A stretch of DNA of 64,000 nucleotides from Aculops lycopersici (GCA_015350385.1 WNKI01000002.1:3506457-3570456), one strand, 5' to 3'; shown: positions 30,601 to 40,987, numbered from the stretch's first letter. Program-made: numbers and translations. The notes: generated by a model not told the origin, from the letters alone.

Positions 30601-31243
30601 GGTTGAGTTGGGTAGCACCGAATCTCTGGACGAGTGCACCGAGGTTGCTGATGATGCTTCATGTTTATTCTTGGGCGACACCACAACTTCGACTCACCAC
30701 GACCAAGCGGCTAGCAAGACAACTAACTCAATGACTGACATTGCCGAGGGTCAACGTCCACCAAAAAGTAGTGAGCCTCTTGTTGTGAGTGGTAGTGGTA
30801 GTGGTGTTGGAAGTGCATCAGGTGAGGGTAGTGGCAATGTTGGTGGCGGTAGCGCTGGCGCTAGTGGGGATGCTGCAAGCCGCGGGTCCGCAACTGGAAG
30901 TGTGGGAAGGTCACCGATTGAGGAGAGTCTTCTCATTGATCTCAACGAAATGGAACAGGCGTCGAATCTCTTTGCCAAGGTAAACCTGAGCAAGCTACCG
31001 CCCTCGCCGCAACCACCTGCAGCCACTAAAAAGGATGAGCAGGAGGAGTCTTTAATACATCAGCAACAACAAGAGCGCAAACAATCTAATCAATTTACAA
31101 ACAATATTATGATACAACAAACAACGCCACCTCAAACGGCAACTCAGGAGATCGAAACAGAAAGTATTTCGTATCTCGAGTTATCGATGAGCCGTCTAAT
31201 GGTTCGTAGAATTACCGAGACGAAACGAAGATCAAAATTTTAA
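27659..31243 (+). CDS. BLTP3 (UHRF1BP1/UHRF1BP1L, SHIP164) bridge-like lipid transfer protein
   Basis: A 1,194-residue single-exon protein. The N-terminal 270 residues match UHRF1BP1L/SHIP164 nearly line by line: IIKxQILKHL start, chorein region, INK--C----IRIPWTK, YGF---V-GI-V-VN, LTRI-DP-RG, and a DCxVxAxxx block before LWVL. Further similarity includes the DxYPYxxA--CxxHW segment and YLELNYFYYFD. In this family repeating beta-groove domains form a hydrophobic channel that moves lipid between membranes, with roles on endosomes. The protein is shorter than the vertebrate members (about 1,450 residues), mostly in the linkers; the C-terminal part is rich in Ser/Gly and Gln. The ATG is in good context (CACCATGA). 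AATAAA lies at 31406-31411. Confidence 0.9.
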   Translation: MTSLIKNQILKHLTKFFKDLAPEQLQLSAFKGSCELNDLRLEEKVLMELLSFPAWIKINKAVCDQLTIRIPWTKIKSVPIQMNLNEVTVEVEVCEEFRDIGEEAEENNLSNFINTQAPGKYGFVDRVIDGITVTVNNVLITFKSKIMSATFNLSRVILESRCPNWKPGELSLTRIKDPNRGQILLFKIVEWQTMRLEAKCLTDPNQAPLRLITNHAQCRLTIKKNLDDCSVVAARIFVIFEDILWVLTFAQFISAASFIEYIFALVKRSPMGKKSGLQFNDPATPLPHSDVNQSATSFGVPPPTSAGGPYMSPMNTPKHGVAQAPILTGNLSSASLIEQKFLCYDLVETSLHLYIDKVDAHLYDDIEISPGSNSSRDSGGALQTTLDQIQVDCYPYSRATCDRRHWYKWFDPSPNSRRHWINGHFAEFDLVQVQKMQAAAAAAADSSNLLDKESESIANIENKMSSQNYIPIATDEQLLSLTVLVKIKDYCMNCVATRHSMRGVGLNKFIQTDKDYQMPSEMPSLYLELNYFYYFDMINRMMVYDNVPDPLAFIHLSPTKLLFDSPTLIFLNSFQVNLSKALSHLEDLFPEETTAPKIHCRIEILMPQISLPAKPTESTKQDTGNTSTNPKTNNAQNTPLATSSLLVKSGKITLSSSLHDKDLMKKLMDSIEKLRENPSQPINLGGYQTNASKKDNSCTGDWTKVWNASLINGMTEFSLQNQLWAIQFEPVWMDFMNYDIDELSSGQRLEPIVEPVNAYAFIHLNLSNTLALPTSKSGVSSSSSDVSGSQDRATNKKRDVISILVSVLDGSILANMDKIQFGFLQRLGMHVEKLLQQIKADASTMIQMDTVVEDTLEVNLTAYIKEIKARLILDKKIEKQIASMSDSFQSSGVYPPQIIPSFVSSAKTADSKSHELIREHTTAPRLATNMPRGNLYDSSRIGLSSPNLQPQTPHESDRFITGGVAYSPQVVGDSTTGGIAVVELGSTESLDECTEVADDASCLFLGDTTTSTHHDQAASKTTNSMTDIAEGQRPPKSSEPLVVSGSGSGVGSASGEGSGNVGGGSAGASGDAASRGSATGSVGRSPIEESLLIDLNEMEQASNLFAKVNLSKLPPSPQPPAATKKDEQEESLIHQQQQERKQSNQFTNNIMIQQTTPPQTATQEIETESISYLELSMSRLMVRRITETKRRSKF

Positions 31244-32626
31244 TTCTTTAGGTTTATTAGCAAAGCAAAGCAAATAGATGGAGTTTGAAACGATATACAA
31301 AAGAGTGATATATGGAATTGCAATATTATTTTCCCTTTAGTTAGATTAGAGAAGATCCAAAGTAACTGCACAGACTTGCGAGACAATCATTTCGTGAGCG
31401 CCATTAATAAATGATGATTGTTACCATTGCCAAGTGCCAAGACGCTGAGCGTCAGTCGGCGATTCAGAACCACCACCTAAAGAAAATTTCGAGGTTTTCC
31501 CCCTCCCCATTCTCCTTCTCTCATTACTCGTTGCTTCGATTCCTCAAGGTGGAATGCTCATTCAGGTGGGTGAGAGTGGTAAACTTTAATTGTGTCAAGC
31601 GGTCGCCGGCTGCTGTGCGCTATTCACCGACAGGTGTCCCGGCTTAAAAGGTGCAAGTTTACTCACGAGAGCGATGACCACCAACGTCCAAGTCCAACTC
31701 ACCTTGTTGGAATTTGAGCCTTATCCCAATGGACTACACTCATAACCTAGTCTGAATATTCGTAGCCAGAAAAGACACACTCATTTTCAAGTTACCCACG
31801 AGCGTTGCTTCGATGTCGGTCAGACTTTTGCTCAAATAGCTGGCTAGACAGCCTGTTTCGCTAGCACCACTTGTCGCTTCCAATACCATGAATCTCTCGT
31901 CTCTACCTCAACCTCGAGGTCGCTTGCGATAAAGAAAGCCAGCCTCGAACGAGCGAAAGAAAGGATGAATGTAGTATGAGGAGGGAGAAAACTAAGCGTT
32001 CACTAGTCTCTCGCGCACTGGCGGCTCAGCGACTGCTCAAGCTCACTGCCGAGCTACCCACCTGACTGACTGGCTAGCTAGCTAGATAAATTGCGCTTCT
32101 TGAGTTAGCATTGAGTTGCCAAGATCAGATACATGGCCACATGTTGCTACTTGACCAATGCAAGCGAATTTTACTTACTTCGCTCATCTGGTTAGTGAAA
32201 ATGAGGGCTAGCCAAAAGATACTCCGCGCGCCTAGACTATTAACGAATTTGAGCCAACTTCGAGCCATCAGCTATTACCTTGACTTTCTCTCTCTCTCTC
32301 TCTCTCTACTTCTTTGATAACTTAAACCACATCAATAACAACAACCACGACGACGTCGCTTTCGAGATTAACGTAACTCGGTGCCAGCGAAAGCAAATTC
32401 AAATCGACGTCGTAGCCAAGAAAAAAAGTTGCATCCGCGCGACAACTAGTTGCAACGGAGCTCACACAGTCAGAGTTTCCATCTCACACATATTGCAACT
32501 CAATCAACAGGTGGCTGCTCACTGAGGCTCTGATTGCTCATTCTCACTCAAACTGATTCATTGGTTGACGTGATATAGCAACACCGAGACACCCAATAGC
32601 CAAAGAGACAGAAATTGAGAGTTAAG
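31244..32626. other. intergenic region upstream of chitin deacetylase
   Basis: Holds the BLTP3 3' UTR (signal 31406-31411) and the leader of the chitin deacetylase gene. A (CT)n microsatellite occupies 32284-32310. No further gene is supported. Confidence 0.5.
32284..32310. repeat. CT dinucleotide microsatellite
   Basis: TCTCTC run in the region upstream of the chitin deacetylase gene. Confidence 0.9.
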
Positions 32627-34390
32627 ATGGGTCGCCCAAATAGCGGCAACAGGTTGTTGTTGCTATGTGAGTTCAATGCACAGAAGCAGCAGCAGCAGCA
32701 AGTAAATTGCAAGACAACGAGAAACATGTCATCAATTCCAAAAGCAAGAGCAAGCAGAATAATGCAAAAAACTCAAATCAAATCAAAAATCCTACTAGCC
32801 GCCCTACTGGTCGCCTGCCTATTGGCCTCAGAAAGTTTCAATGGCTTAATTTCAAGCGCCGACGCCCAAGCAATTGAACTCGACAAGGAGGGAGTTCCAA
32901 TTCCCTGTATAGACAATGGAAAGTTTTACAGAAATCCCATAGCCGCAAACACGAGACAGGATTGTGGAAAATACTACCAATGTTACGATAACAAGGTTAT
33001 CTCGTTCCGTTGTAACTCAGATCTCTACTTTGACGTTGATAGACAAATTTGTGATTTCAAGCTTAAGGTTAGCAATTGTGACAAATCACACGATGGCTCA
33101 ACGCCAAGACCCTTGCTTATAACGGAGGAGCCCATTTGTCCCACTGGCCAATTGGCTTGCGCCGATAGGAAGTGTTTAAACAAGGAGCTGTTTTGCGATG
33201 GTCAAGTGGATTGCTTGGATCACTCGGACGAGAGTTATTGTGACCCGGAGAATGATCCAAACGCTGCAAACAGGTGTAATTTGAGCAACTGTACGCTGCC
33301 AGATTGTTTCTGTAGCGCAGATGGAACCAGGATTCCAGGCGACATTAAGGTTAATGAGACACCACAGATGATAGTGTTGACATTTGATGATGCGGTTAAC
33401 AATGAGAATTGGGAAATTTATCAAAAGATATTCACCTCAAATAGGACAAATGCTAATGGGTGTCCAATTAAGGCCACCTTTTTCCTGTCGCACGAGTACA
33501 CCAACTATCGTCATGTTCAAAAATTGTGGAACGATGGGCACGAGATTGCCATCCACTCAATTACCCACAAGCAACCGGAGTTGTGGTGGACCTTCAACGC
33601 AACAATGGAGGATTGGTTCGACGAGTTTGCAGGTATGGCCAATATTATCCACAAATTTGCCGGCATTCCCCTGGACGATTTACGAGGAGTTCGGGTTCCC
33701 TTCCTGAGAGTTGGTTGGAATACGCAGATGGTTATGATGAAGGAGTTTGGATTCTTGTATGATTCAACAATGGTTGCGCCCTCAAAAACTGGCCAACCAA
33801 ACGCCTATCCACTTTGGCCCTTCACCATGGACTACCGTATTCCACACAAGTGCCATGGATCCAGACAAAAGTGTCCCAGTCGCGCCTTTCCCGGTATGTG
33901 GGAGATGATTATGAATCCATTGGACATTGAGGGTCACACTTGTGCCATGGTTGACTCGTGCCCCGCCCATCTGACGGAGGACGAAATGTTCGATATGCTG
34001 AGGACAAACTTTGAGCGCCATTACACAACAAACAGGGCTCCATTTGGCTTGTACTTCCATACGATTTGGTTCAAGGAGAAGCGCAACTTTAGGGCTCTAA
34101 TGAGATTTATCGACGAGATGATCAAGAAGCAGGATGTTTGGTTTGTAACCAACTATCAGGCCATTGAATGGATGCGTACACCAACCCAATTGAGTCAGAT
34201 CAACAACTTCGATCCATGGAAGTGTAAGCGCGAGATTGATCCCAATCTAGTGGCCTGCAACCATCCGAATTTGTGCAAGCTAAAGTCGCGCCAATCTGGA
34301 ATCAAGGGCGAGCGATACCTGTACACCTGCTTCGAGTGTCCGGAAGTTTTTCCTTGGGTCAAGAACGAGTTTGGTGTTGACCAAAACTAA
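32627..34390 (+). CDS. secreted chitin deacetylase (CBM14-LDLa-CE4, serpentine/vermiform type)
   Basis: A carbohydrate esterase 4 enzyme that removes acetyl groups from chitin in the cuticle or tracheal matrix. Order: signal peptide (best from the internal ATG at 32762, with a hydrophobic KILLAALLVACLLA core), six-Cys CBM14 chitin-binding domain (about residues 94-150), LDL receptor class A repeat with the calcium-binding DCxDxSDExxC signature (about 168-205), then the deacetylase domain. CE4 motifs look intact: TFDDA, HSITH, RVPFLR, DSTMVAPS, and FHTIW. This domain order is typical of insect group I chitin deacetylases (serpentine, vermiform). In-frame ATGs occur at 32627, 32726 and 32762. 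The gene is single-exon and converges on ACSF2. Confidence 0.94.
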   Translation: MGRPNSGNRLLLLCEFNAQKQQQQQVNCKTTRNMSSIPKARASRIMQKTQIKSKILLAALLVACLLASESFNGLISSADAQAIELDKEGVPIPCIDNGKFYRNPIAANTRQDCGKYYQCYDNKVISFRCNSDLYFDVDRQICDFKLKVSNCDKSHDGSTPRPLLITEEPICPTGQLACADRKCLNKELFCDGQVDCLDHSDESYCDPENDPNAANRCNLSNCTLPDCFCSADGTRIPGDIKVNETPQMIVLTFDDAVNNENWEIYQKIFTSNRTNANGCPIKATFFLSHEYTNYRHVQKLWNDGHEIAIHSITHKQPELWWTFNATMEDWFDEFAGMANIIHKFAGIPLDDLRGVRVPFLRVGWNTQMVMMKEFGFLYDSTMVAPSKTGQPNAYPLWPFTMDYRIPHKCHGSRQKCPSRAFPGMWEMIMNPLDIEGHTCAMVDSCPAHLTEDEMFDMLRTNFERHYTTNRAPFGLYFHTIWFKEKRNFRALMRFIDEMIKKQDVWFVTNYQAIEWMRTPTQLSQINNFDPWKCKREIDPNLVACNHPNLCKLKSRQSGIKGERYLYTCFECPEVFPWVKNEFGVDQN

Positions 34391-34663
34391 AAATTGAAAG
34401 TCATCCTCTGTTAATTAGAATTTAAGAAGATGCATTCAGTTTAAAAACAATGAAAACATCTGCAAGTTGCTATATGAGAATCCATGAAACCCAAGTCGAG
34501 GACCGGAAGTCAGTTGGACCTCGACGAGGGAGGAGAAAGGCTTGAGTTGACGCAACTACCTGTTGATTAAAAATTAAAATTAAAACCTTTCTACCAATCA
34601 TTTTATTTCATTCTTATATCTTCCATTTTCACGTCTTTTCTCTCTATCAATTGAAATACTAAA
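34391..34663. other. convergent 3' region, chitin deacetylase / ACSF2
   Basis: 273 bp. It contains a minus-strand AATAAA (34602-34607) for ACSF2, and one copy of the 15-bp CGAGGACCGGAAGTC motif at 34497-34511. Confidence 0.6.
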
Positions 34664-36784
34664 CTAGAGGGCACCCGTGCCACTGCTAATTTGATCCTGC
34701 AAACCAAGAATCTCAATACTTTGCTCGGTCATCATGTGAGCCTGAGGCTTTTTTGTTGGCGTCATGGGAAAGTCGTCGACAAACAACAGGTACTTGGGTA
34801 CCTTGAAATAGGTAATATTTTTCTTGCAATATTCAATTATATCATCCTTGTGTATATCCTTATCACTCTTTCGATCCTCCAACTTATCTATGGCATTGAA
34901 TCCGGGCTTTAGCTTGACCCAAGCGCAGACCTGTTCGCCAAAACGCTTGTCAGGTACACCGATAACATGAACATCATCAATGTAGGGCAATTTTATGATC
35001 ATATCTCTCACTTCCTCCGGATAAATATTCTCGCCTCCCTTAATGATCAATTGCTTGGATCGGCCGCTAATTTGAATGCTCCCGTGCGGATGCATGAATC
35101 CCGAATCGCCAGTCTTATACCATCGGCTAGCGCCCAAAACTTGTGCAGTCTTATCCGGCTGACCGAGGTAGCCAACCATTGTGTTGAAGCCTCTGGTTTG
35201 AATGTCTCCATTTTCATAGTGTTTAACAATTGTATTTGTACCCGGTCTTACAATCCTGAGCTCGGTGAAGTCCAATGGCGGACCCACCGAGTGGGTTCGA
35301 ATCTGTTGGGGTTCGTGGATCGATTGCAAGGTGGCAACGGCTCCATTCTCTGTGGATCCATAACCCAGACGCAACTCCTCCAAGTTTGTCAATATTTTGT
35401 AGGCCCGCTGAGCGACTTCCGGTGGTAGGGCAGCGCCCCCGCATTGAACCATCCTCAAGGGCATATCCTTGATATTGGATTTCTCAATGTGAGATAGCAT
35501 GTCGATTAGAATAGTGGGCGTGACGCAGACAAATTTTGATTGCGTATTTCGAATGCAGTCAACAAACGCTCCAATGTCATACTTGTGGCCACTAAAAATT
35601 ACATGCGTATTACCAAGTACCGGCGACACTGCAACCAAAACTCCGGCAAATATGTGGAACAAAGGCAAACAGGTGGCCAGAATCATCCGCCAGCTCCTTG
35701 GTCGGCCATGTCTAAGTCTAAGCTGACAAAATCTGACGTTATTTATGACTGTAAAATGGGACACACAGGCGCCCTTTGGGGTTCCCGTGGTTCCAGAGGT
35801 ATAGTAAACTGCAAATAAATCATCTGGTTGGGTAATATCCGGATCAATGATACAAACTTTCGTTGTGTCTATGTTGTCGTGGCAACCTGTTGCCTCTTCG
35901 GCTTCAATGAGCGACCTGTAGATAATTCCATCATTTTGCTCGGTTTCTTGCCAAGTGTGCAGTTCACAGTTGGGAAGTCTGAAGTGGTTGAATAATTTTT
36001 CAGATTTTGAATCGTACTCATTCTCTCCATCCATCAGAACCACATTTTTTATATGTAAATCTTGGAGATTGTTAACGATCTCATCTGATTGCAAGATTTC
36101 CATGTGATTGTTGAGTTGCGATTGAATCGACTTTGGTCCAGGTGCAAACAAAACCTTCACCTGGCCCTTTTTCAATATAAAGGCCAACTCGTGAGGCTTA
36201 TACGAGGGATTGATGGGAGTTAGTATGGCGCCCACTCTAGAGCAGGCGTACTGGACCACGAGCCAATTGTAGCAATTGTAAGAAAAAAGTCCAATGGAAT
36301 CTCCTTTTTGAATGTGAAACTTTTGAATTAGATGCTTTGAAAGCTTGTTAACATCCAAGTTAAACTCACTAAACGTCTTAATCTTGTTCTCAGCGTAACT
36401 GGTGAACATAACCTCATTCGGTGTCTCTTTTACCTGTCGCTCCAATTCGCGATCCACCGTCGAGTACACCAAATGCTCCTGTGACTTGCCGAAGGCATAG
36501 GAGAATTTTGGGTCCACAAAGGGTTTTATAAATGAGACCTGCGAGTGCAACTGCCTGCAGTGGAGTCTGTGCACTTCAACTCTGGCTGTGGTGGTGTAGT
36601 TTGCATTTAGTATGGTTCTTATGGCTGGATGGTGGCTGGAGGTTGCGGTTGAGGTCGTTGTTGTTGCTGCATAATAGCGAGCCTGGTGCCTTGCAATGAA
36701 AAGACTAGAGATTTGAAGATTCTTGGTCGAATTGCTCTGGTTAATTGGTCCCAGAAAAACTCTTGGGCATTTGGAGCAAGTCAT
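34664..36784 (-). CDS. ACSF2-like mitochondrial acyl-CoA synthetase
   Basis: A 706-residue ANL-superfamily acyl-CoA ligase, closest to acyl-CoA synthetase family member 2, which activates medium-chain fatty acids with ATP and CoA. An N-terminal stretch of about 90 residues rich in Arg, Thr and Ser looks like a mitochondrial presequence. The catalytic motifs are YYTSGTTGTPKG (about 325-336, AMP-binding P-loop), GYGSTE (A5), YKTGDSG (A7) and SGRSKQLIIKGGENIYP (A8), all good. The last motif (A10), normally S/TGKxxK, reads TPTKKPQ: the catalytic Lys can still be aligned but the Gly is lost. The gene is a single exon on the minus strand, with the polyadenylation signal 57 bp after the stop. Confidence 0.92.
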   Translation of the reverse strand: MTCSKCPRVFLGPINQSNSTKNLQISSLFIARHQARYYAATTTTSTATSSHHPAIRTILNANYTTTARVEVHRLHCRQLHSQVSFIKPFVDPKFSYAFGKSQEHLVYSTVDRELERQVKETPNEVMFTSYAENKIKTFSEFNLDVNKLSKHLIQKFHIQKGDSIGLFSYNCYNWLVVQYACSRVGAILTPINPSYKPHELAFILKKGQVKVLFAPGPKSIQSQLNNHMEILQSDEIVNNLQDLHIKNVVLMDGENEYDSKSEKLFNHFRLPNCELHTWQETEQNDGIIYRSLIEAEEATGCHDNIDTTKVCIIDPDITQPDDLFAVYYTSGTTGTPKGACVSHFTVINNVRFCQLRLRHGRPRSWRMILATCLPLFHIFAGVLVAVSPVLGNTHVIFSGHKYDIGAFVDCIRNTQSKFVCVTPTILIDMLSHIEKSNIKDMPLRMVQCGGAALPPEVAQRAYKILTNLEELRLGYGSTENGAVATLQSIHEPQQIRTHSVGPPLDFTELRIVRPGTNTIVKHYENGDIQTRGFNTMVGYLGQPDKTAQVLGASRWYKTGDSGFMHPHGSIQISGRSKQLIIKGGENIYPEEVRDMIIKLPYIDDVHVIGVPDKRFGEQVCAWVKLKPGFNAIDKLEDRKSDKDIHKDDIIEYCKKNITYFKVPKYLLFVDDFPMTPTKKPQAHMMTEQSIEILGLQDQISSGTGAL

Positions 36785-39700
36785 CTTCTCGGAGAAGCTT
36801 CAACAGGTTGCTATTGCTACTGTTCTGTCTTGATGTCAATCCTTTCATGTGACAGCAATGGAAACTGATAATTTAGAGCTGAGATTTGTTTTTATTGTTT
36901 CGTTTTCTTGACGCCGTCGTTGTAGTTGTTGTTGCTGTTACTACTGATGTTTACGTAATTAAGCACAAATTGAATCAAGTGACAAACATTCCGCTAGTTA
37001 GACGAGCGATCAGATCACTTGTTTTTGCCTCTACTCGTGACTTAAGAGTGAAATGTTCCTGTTGGACGCTCGAAATCTAAAGGAGTCAGTCTCCATAAAA
37101 GGTTAATTCCATTTGACTTCCTATCGTCGGCTGTCCCTCTTTATATCTCTGTGTATCTTTGGCCGAGCCGTAAGCTAGAGTGGTCTTGCAGGTGGTTTTG
37201 GTTACGGTGGCGAGTGCGAGTGTGTTAAGAAACTCGGTCATGTTGTTTTTGCTGTACAATCTCCTCCCTTAGTCTCTGTACACCTCTTATCTACAACGGC
37301 GATAGACTCAACTTGGACTTGGATTTCTATCGAGAAGCTGGAGGAACTTGCGAGGTAACAAAATATGTTGGTGCTCTTGTTCTACGTTCAACTTGAGCAA
37401 CGCGTCGGCCTGTTACCGTGGCAAAAGACACTTGTTGTTGTTGTTGTTGTTGATGATGTTGTCGGTAATGTTGTGACTTTCGTGGTTTGAGCGGCGGTCG
37501 TGTGGCGTCGCCACTAGTGTGTGATGTACATGACTAGAGCTGAACTGTCTAGTTGAGCTAGGCTTTCAGGTGCGCTGAGCTCATCGAAAACATGTCTGCG
37601 AAACTTGACGCTGCGGCTTCTTTCGTTGCAACTAAGTGATTCACTGGATAATTAATATGGTGTCATTTGAGCGCTGTCCCTGCGACGGCGACAACATTGT
37701 AGCAAAATGTTCAAGTTTCCGCCAAAGAACTCGCCGGACATGGAAGCAATGGCCAAATGGAGAGTCAATGCCACAGCGTCAGGTGGTTGTGGCTAGAGAG
37801 GCGATGGCCTCACCTGTCCCCTCGCTGGCCGTGCAAACTCGCGCCCGCCGCTCACTGGGCCCACACGAGCCGAAGCCATAACCACCACCTCCGCAAGCAG
37901 AAGGTCGCATATGTTTGTTTACGTTTGCAAAACACATGTCACATTCGGGATAGCACTAGGAAACTCGATGGCTGGAAATAATCTTCGATATTGGAACTAT
38001 GTTGTCCCTTTGATGTCGTTTGGGTAAAAAATCAATTTGTAACCAAAACTATTGATGCAACAAACCATGAGCAAGTGAATGTGCAGTATCCATAACTATT
38101 TGCGACTATTGGAATCTCAAAGTCTGAATCTCACCAAATTAGATTTGATAATCTGTATAGCAAGACAACGAATACGACGGCGACGAATAGGAAAACAATG
38201 ATTAGATACAAGCGAGCAGGTAAGTTAATCGTCTGGCATCAATTAGATTTGTGCATCTCACAATTGAATTTGCCTGATTGACACGTACAAGGTAACATAA
38301 AACATAGTTTAATCTTAAATCTACAAAAAAAAACACGCCGTTTCGCAATCGAACACAAGAATGTGTATCTTTCGTGCTTCTTTTGAATATCTGACGACTC
38401 ATTCGAGTTCAAAAGTCGCTCCTGGCTGTCCATTTGGGGAAACTTGAGGTTCAAAAAGCGGCGTCACAAAAGTTCCTTAAAGAGGCTCAATATTTGATCT
38501 TTGAACAAGATTATCTCGTGATAGGAGCAAAAGAAGCACAAAGTAGTCTCACAATCGACTCAACTTGTAAAGCTGAAGCGATTGATATGATTCGCCTCAG
38601 TCGGAGTTGAACTATTGATAAATTTAAGTTCGACAGTACCAAACTTGGTGCAGAATTTTATCAGACCACACAGAGTTGCAAGAACAATGGGAAAATAATG
38701 TAACTGCAGCGCCAATTCGACAATTGACTCAAGTCAAATTGCGCTCTTTCAGGGTTCTCCCGATTTCTTTATGTCTTGTTATCGCTGCTCTAGGATAAAG
38801 CAGTTATTTTGGTCTCGCGGTAGTCAATCATTATAACTCAATCTATCGGGAACTGAAATTTGAATTTATCTTGCCGCTACTTTCCACCTCCTCACTTCCA
38901 ACTAGAGGCAACGAAGAAAGTCCAGCCACATTGTTGTTGTTAGTTGATTGGAACTCTACCTTTCTACAAACCAGCCTGCTACTTTCTATCATTGCAGCAG
39001 CAAGTTGTAGTGGCAATGATACACTAGCTTGAGAGGGGCAGTGCAATCTTTTAAGCACCACACCACGCAAAGCCGACAATCGTCAGGTTGAATTAGGCAC
39101 AATGTATGTCTCTTTGCGCTCGCCAAGCTCGATCCATCAAGCTCGTCAGGTGACCCACCTCCGTAGCTGCCAATGTACAATAATCGCCCGTAAGTACAGT
39201 AGTAAACAGGCGTTTGTTATCCCTGGTGAGGACTAGATATTGCCGCCTCTGCTGCCGTTGCCACCAATTATTTGCGTGAGAAATATTCTTTGTTGTGCTC
39301 ATTTGGCTGATTCTTTCTCTCAGTCTAAGCGGCGAAAGCTGCTCGACTCTCCTCATGCCTCAACGTTGGCAACTGCCTGCAACGTTAGGCAGTAAAACTC
39401 GTGAAAGTTGTACCGTCTCTCTCTCTCTCTCTCTCTCTCTCATTTGCCTCAACACCTGTGCCTGTACTTTGAGTCGACGAACCCACTGACATTTGTAGTC
39501 AGCAACTTGTTTATCCTATGCAGGCGCCGGGTATAGTGGCGAGATGCCGAATCGTATCAGATGAAGCCTGTCACCGGTACGCCTCTAGCATCAGCATCGC
39601 GTTGTTCAAAGTCTTCGTAGTCGTTGGTCTAACCGTTCATATTGAATCCTTCATTTTGTAGTGTTGTATCCAAGGACAAAATTTTTGTTCTGTGTTACAC

Positions 39701-40057
39701 TTATCTCCATAGCTGCATTTGAAAATTTAATGCGCAACGTTGAGCTAATCGGCAAGATTGAAGCGATAATATATCTATCAATGCAAAGTTCAGGGCGTGC
39801 AACATAAGTGAGCAAGCACAGCGCGTGCTAGTTACATCAAAGTGAATGAGTTGGCTGCGGTGGTTGGTGTCGTCAGTCTAAAATATTCCACAAGCTTATT
39901 GGCGTACCTGTTCTTTTATTACATCAACTTCAACTACGCTTCTTAGTTACTCGATACTTGAATATATTGATAGTCTACTTAATTATCAACTAACTCAACT
40001 TATCAATACTAAACCTCTATCATTATCATTCAAAATACTCGAAAAAACAAATAAACT
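36785..40057. other. long intergenic region, ACSF2 to cytochrome b561
   Basis: About 3.3 kb between two divergent genes. A TTG/TGA trinucleotide stretch at 37434-37460 and a (CT)n microsatellite at 39417-39441 are the only clear structures. Open frames are short and uncharacteristic. Untranslated leader exons of either gene may be here. Confidence 0.5.
39417..39441. repeat. CT dinucleotide microsatellite
   Basis: Run of CT units in the region upstream of the cytochrome b561 gene. Confidence 0.9.
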
Positions 40058-40987
40058 ATGAACTACTCGCCGCCACTCGACTCCGATAAACCGGGACACA
40101 TGCGCACAAATCAACAACAAACAGCAACTAGCGACTCGGAGGAGGCGGCACAAATAACTCCAATGGGTGGCGACGATATCATGGACCAACAGGATGGCCA
40201 GCAAGAGAACGAGCAATCGGTGACTGTTCTGGGAAATTCCGGCGAGAAGAGGAAGCAAATTAACGGTCATCTGGATGTCCAACAGAGAAGAATTTACCTG
40301 GGCGTCTTCATGGTAGCACTAATTAGCGCACTTGTTGGCCTTGTACTTCTCTTCATATGGATGCTCCATTTTAGACAGGTCACTGGCTTTGGCCTAACTG
40401 AAGCCGGTAAATTGGCCAACTTGCACCCAATTCTTATGTACATCTTCATGGTTTCCTTGAATATGTATGCCATATTAATCTACAGAACCCACTACTATCT
40501 GCCAAAGGATAAACTCAAGTGGGCGCATGCAATTTTGTCAGGAGGAAATATAGTCATGTCTCTTCTCGGCGTGCTGGCCATGTACAAGTCACACTTGATG
40601 GCTGGCTTGGCAAACTTTTACTCATTGCACTCGTGGATTGGAGTCACAACAAACGCATTCTATTTGCTTCAATTCATTGCCGGCTTCATAGCCTTCCTAA
40701 GGCCAGGACTTGCGCCAAGTATTCGGGCAAAAATGATGCCTTGGCATAGGAAAATGGGAACTGTGATCCTGGTTTTGGCCGCAATGGCAGCCATAACGGG
40801 AATTGCAGAGCTAGTCATATTTCAGGATGGCGACAAGCATCCGTATAGCAAATTTGAGCCCATTACTTATATTGCAAACTTTGCCGGAATGAGCGTGGTG
40901 ATTATGACCATTGCCACAGTATATTTAGTCACCGCTTCGCATTACCTGCGCCCAAGTCAGCCAGAAGAATTACCTCTGAAGCGATAG
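40058..40987 (+). CDS. cytochrome b561 family transmembrane ferric/ascorbate reductase
   Basis: A 309-residue six-helix membrane protein. After a polar Gln/Glu-rich N-terminal tail of about 75 residues come six hydrophobic segments (roughly 80-103, 122-142, 156-175, 189-214, 232-255, 270-292). The four haem-ligand histidines of the family are present: His123 (NLHP), His157 (KWAH), His191 (YSLHSWIG) and His230 (MPWH). In this family two b haems carry electrons from cytosolic ascorbate across the membrane to monodehydroascorbate or ferric iron. Whether it sits in vesicles, lysosomes or the plasma membrane is not clear from the sequence. The long N-terminal extension is unlike the short one of most relatives. 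AATAAA lies at 41246-41251. Confidence 0.92.
   Translation: MNYSPPLDSDKPGHMRTNQQQTATSDSEEAAQITPMGGDDIMDQQDGQQENEQSVTVLGNSGEKRKQINGHLDVQQRRIYLGVFMVALISALVGLVLLFIWMLHFRQVTGFGLTEAGKLANLHPILMYIFMVSLNMYAILIYRTHYYLPKDKLKWAHAILSGGNIVMSLLGVLAMYKSHLMAGLANFYSLHSWIGVTTNAFYLLQFIAGFIAFLRPGLAPSIRAKMMPWHRKMGTVILVLAAMAAITGIAELVIFQDGDKHPYSKFEPITYIANFAGMSVVIMTIATVYLVTASHYLRPSQPEELPLKR

Noticed and set aside
32615..32626. TTG as start of the chitin deacetylase frame
   Set aside because: An ATG follows at 32627, and better signal-peptide starts are further in.
35285..35305. tRNA B-box-like GGTTCGAATC
   Set aside because: It lies within ACSF2 coding sequence and no matching A box or cloverleaf was found around it.
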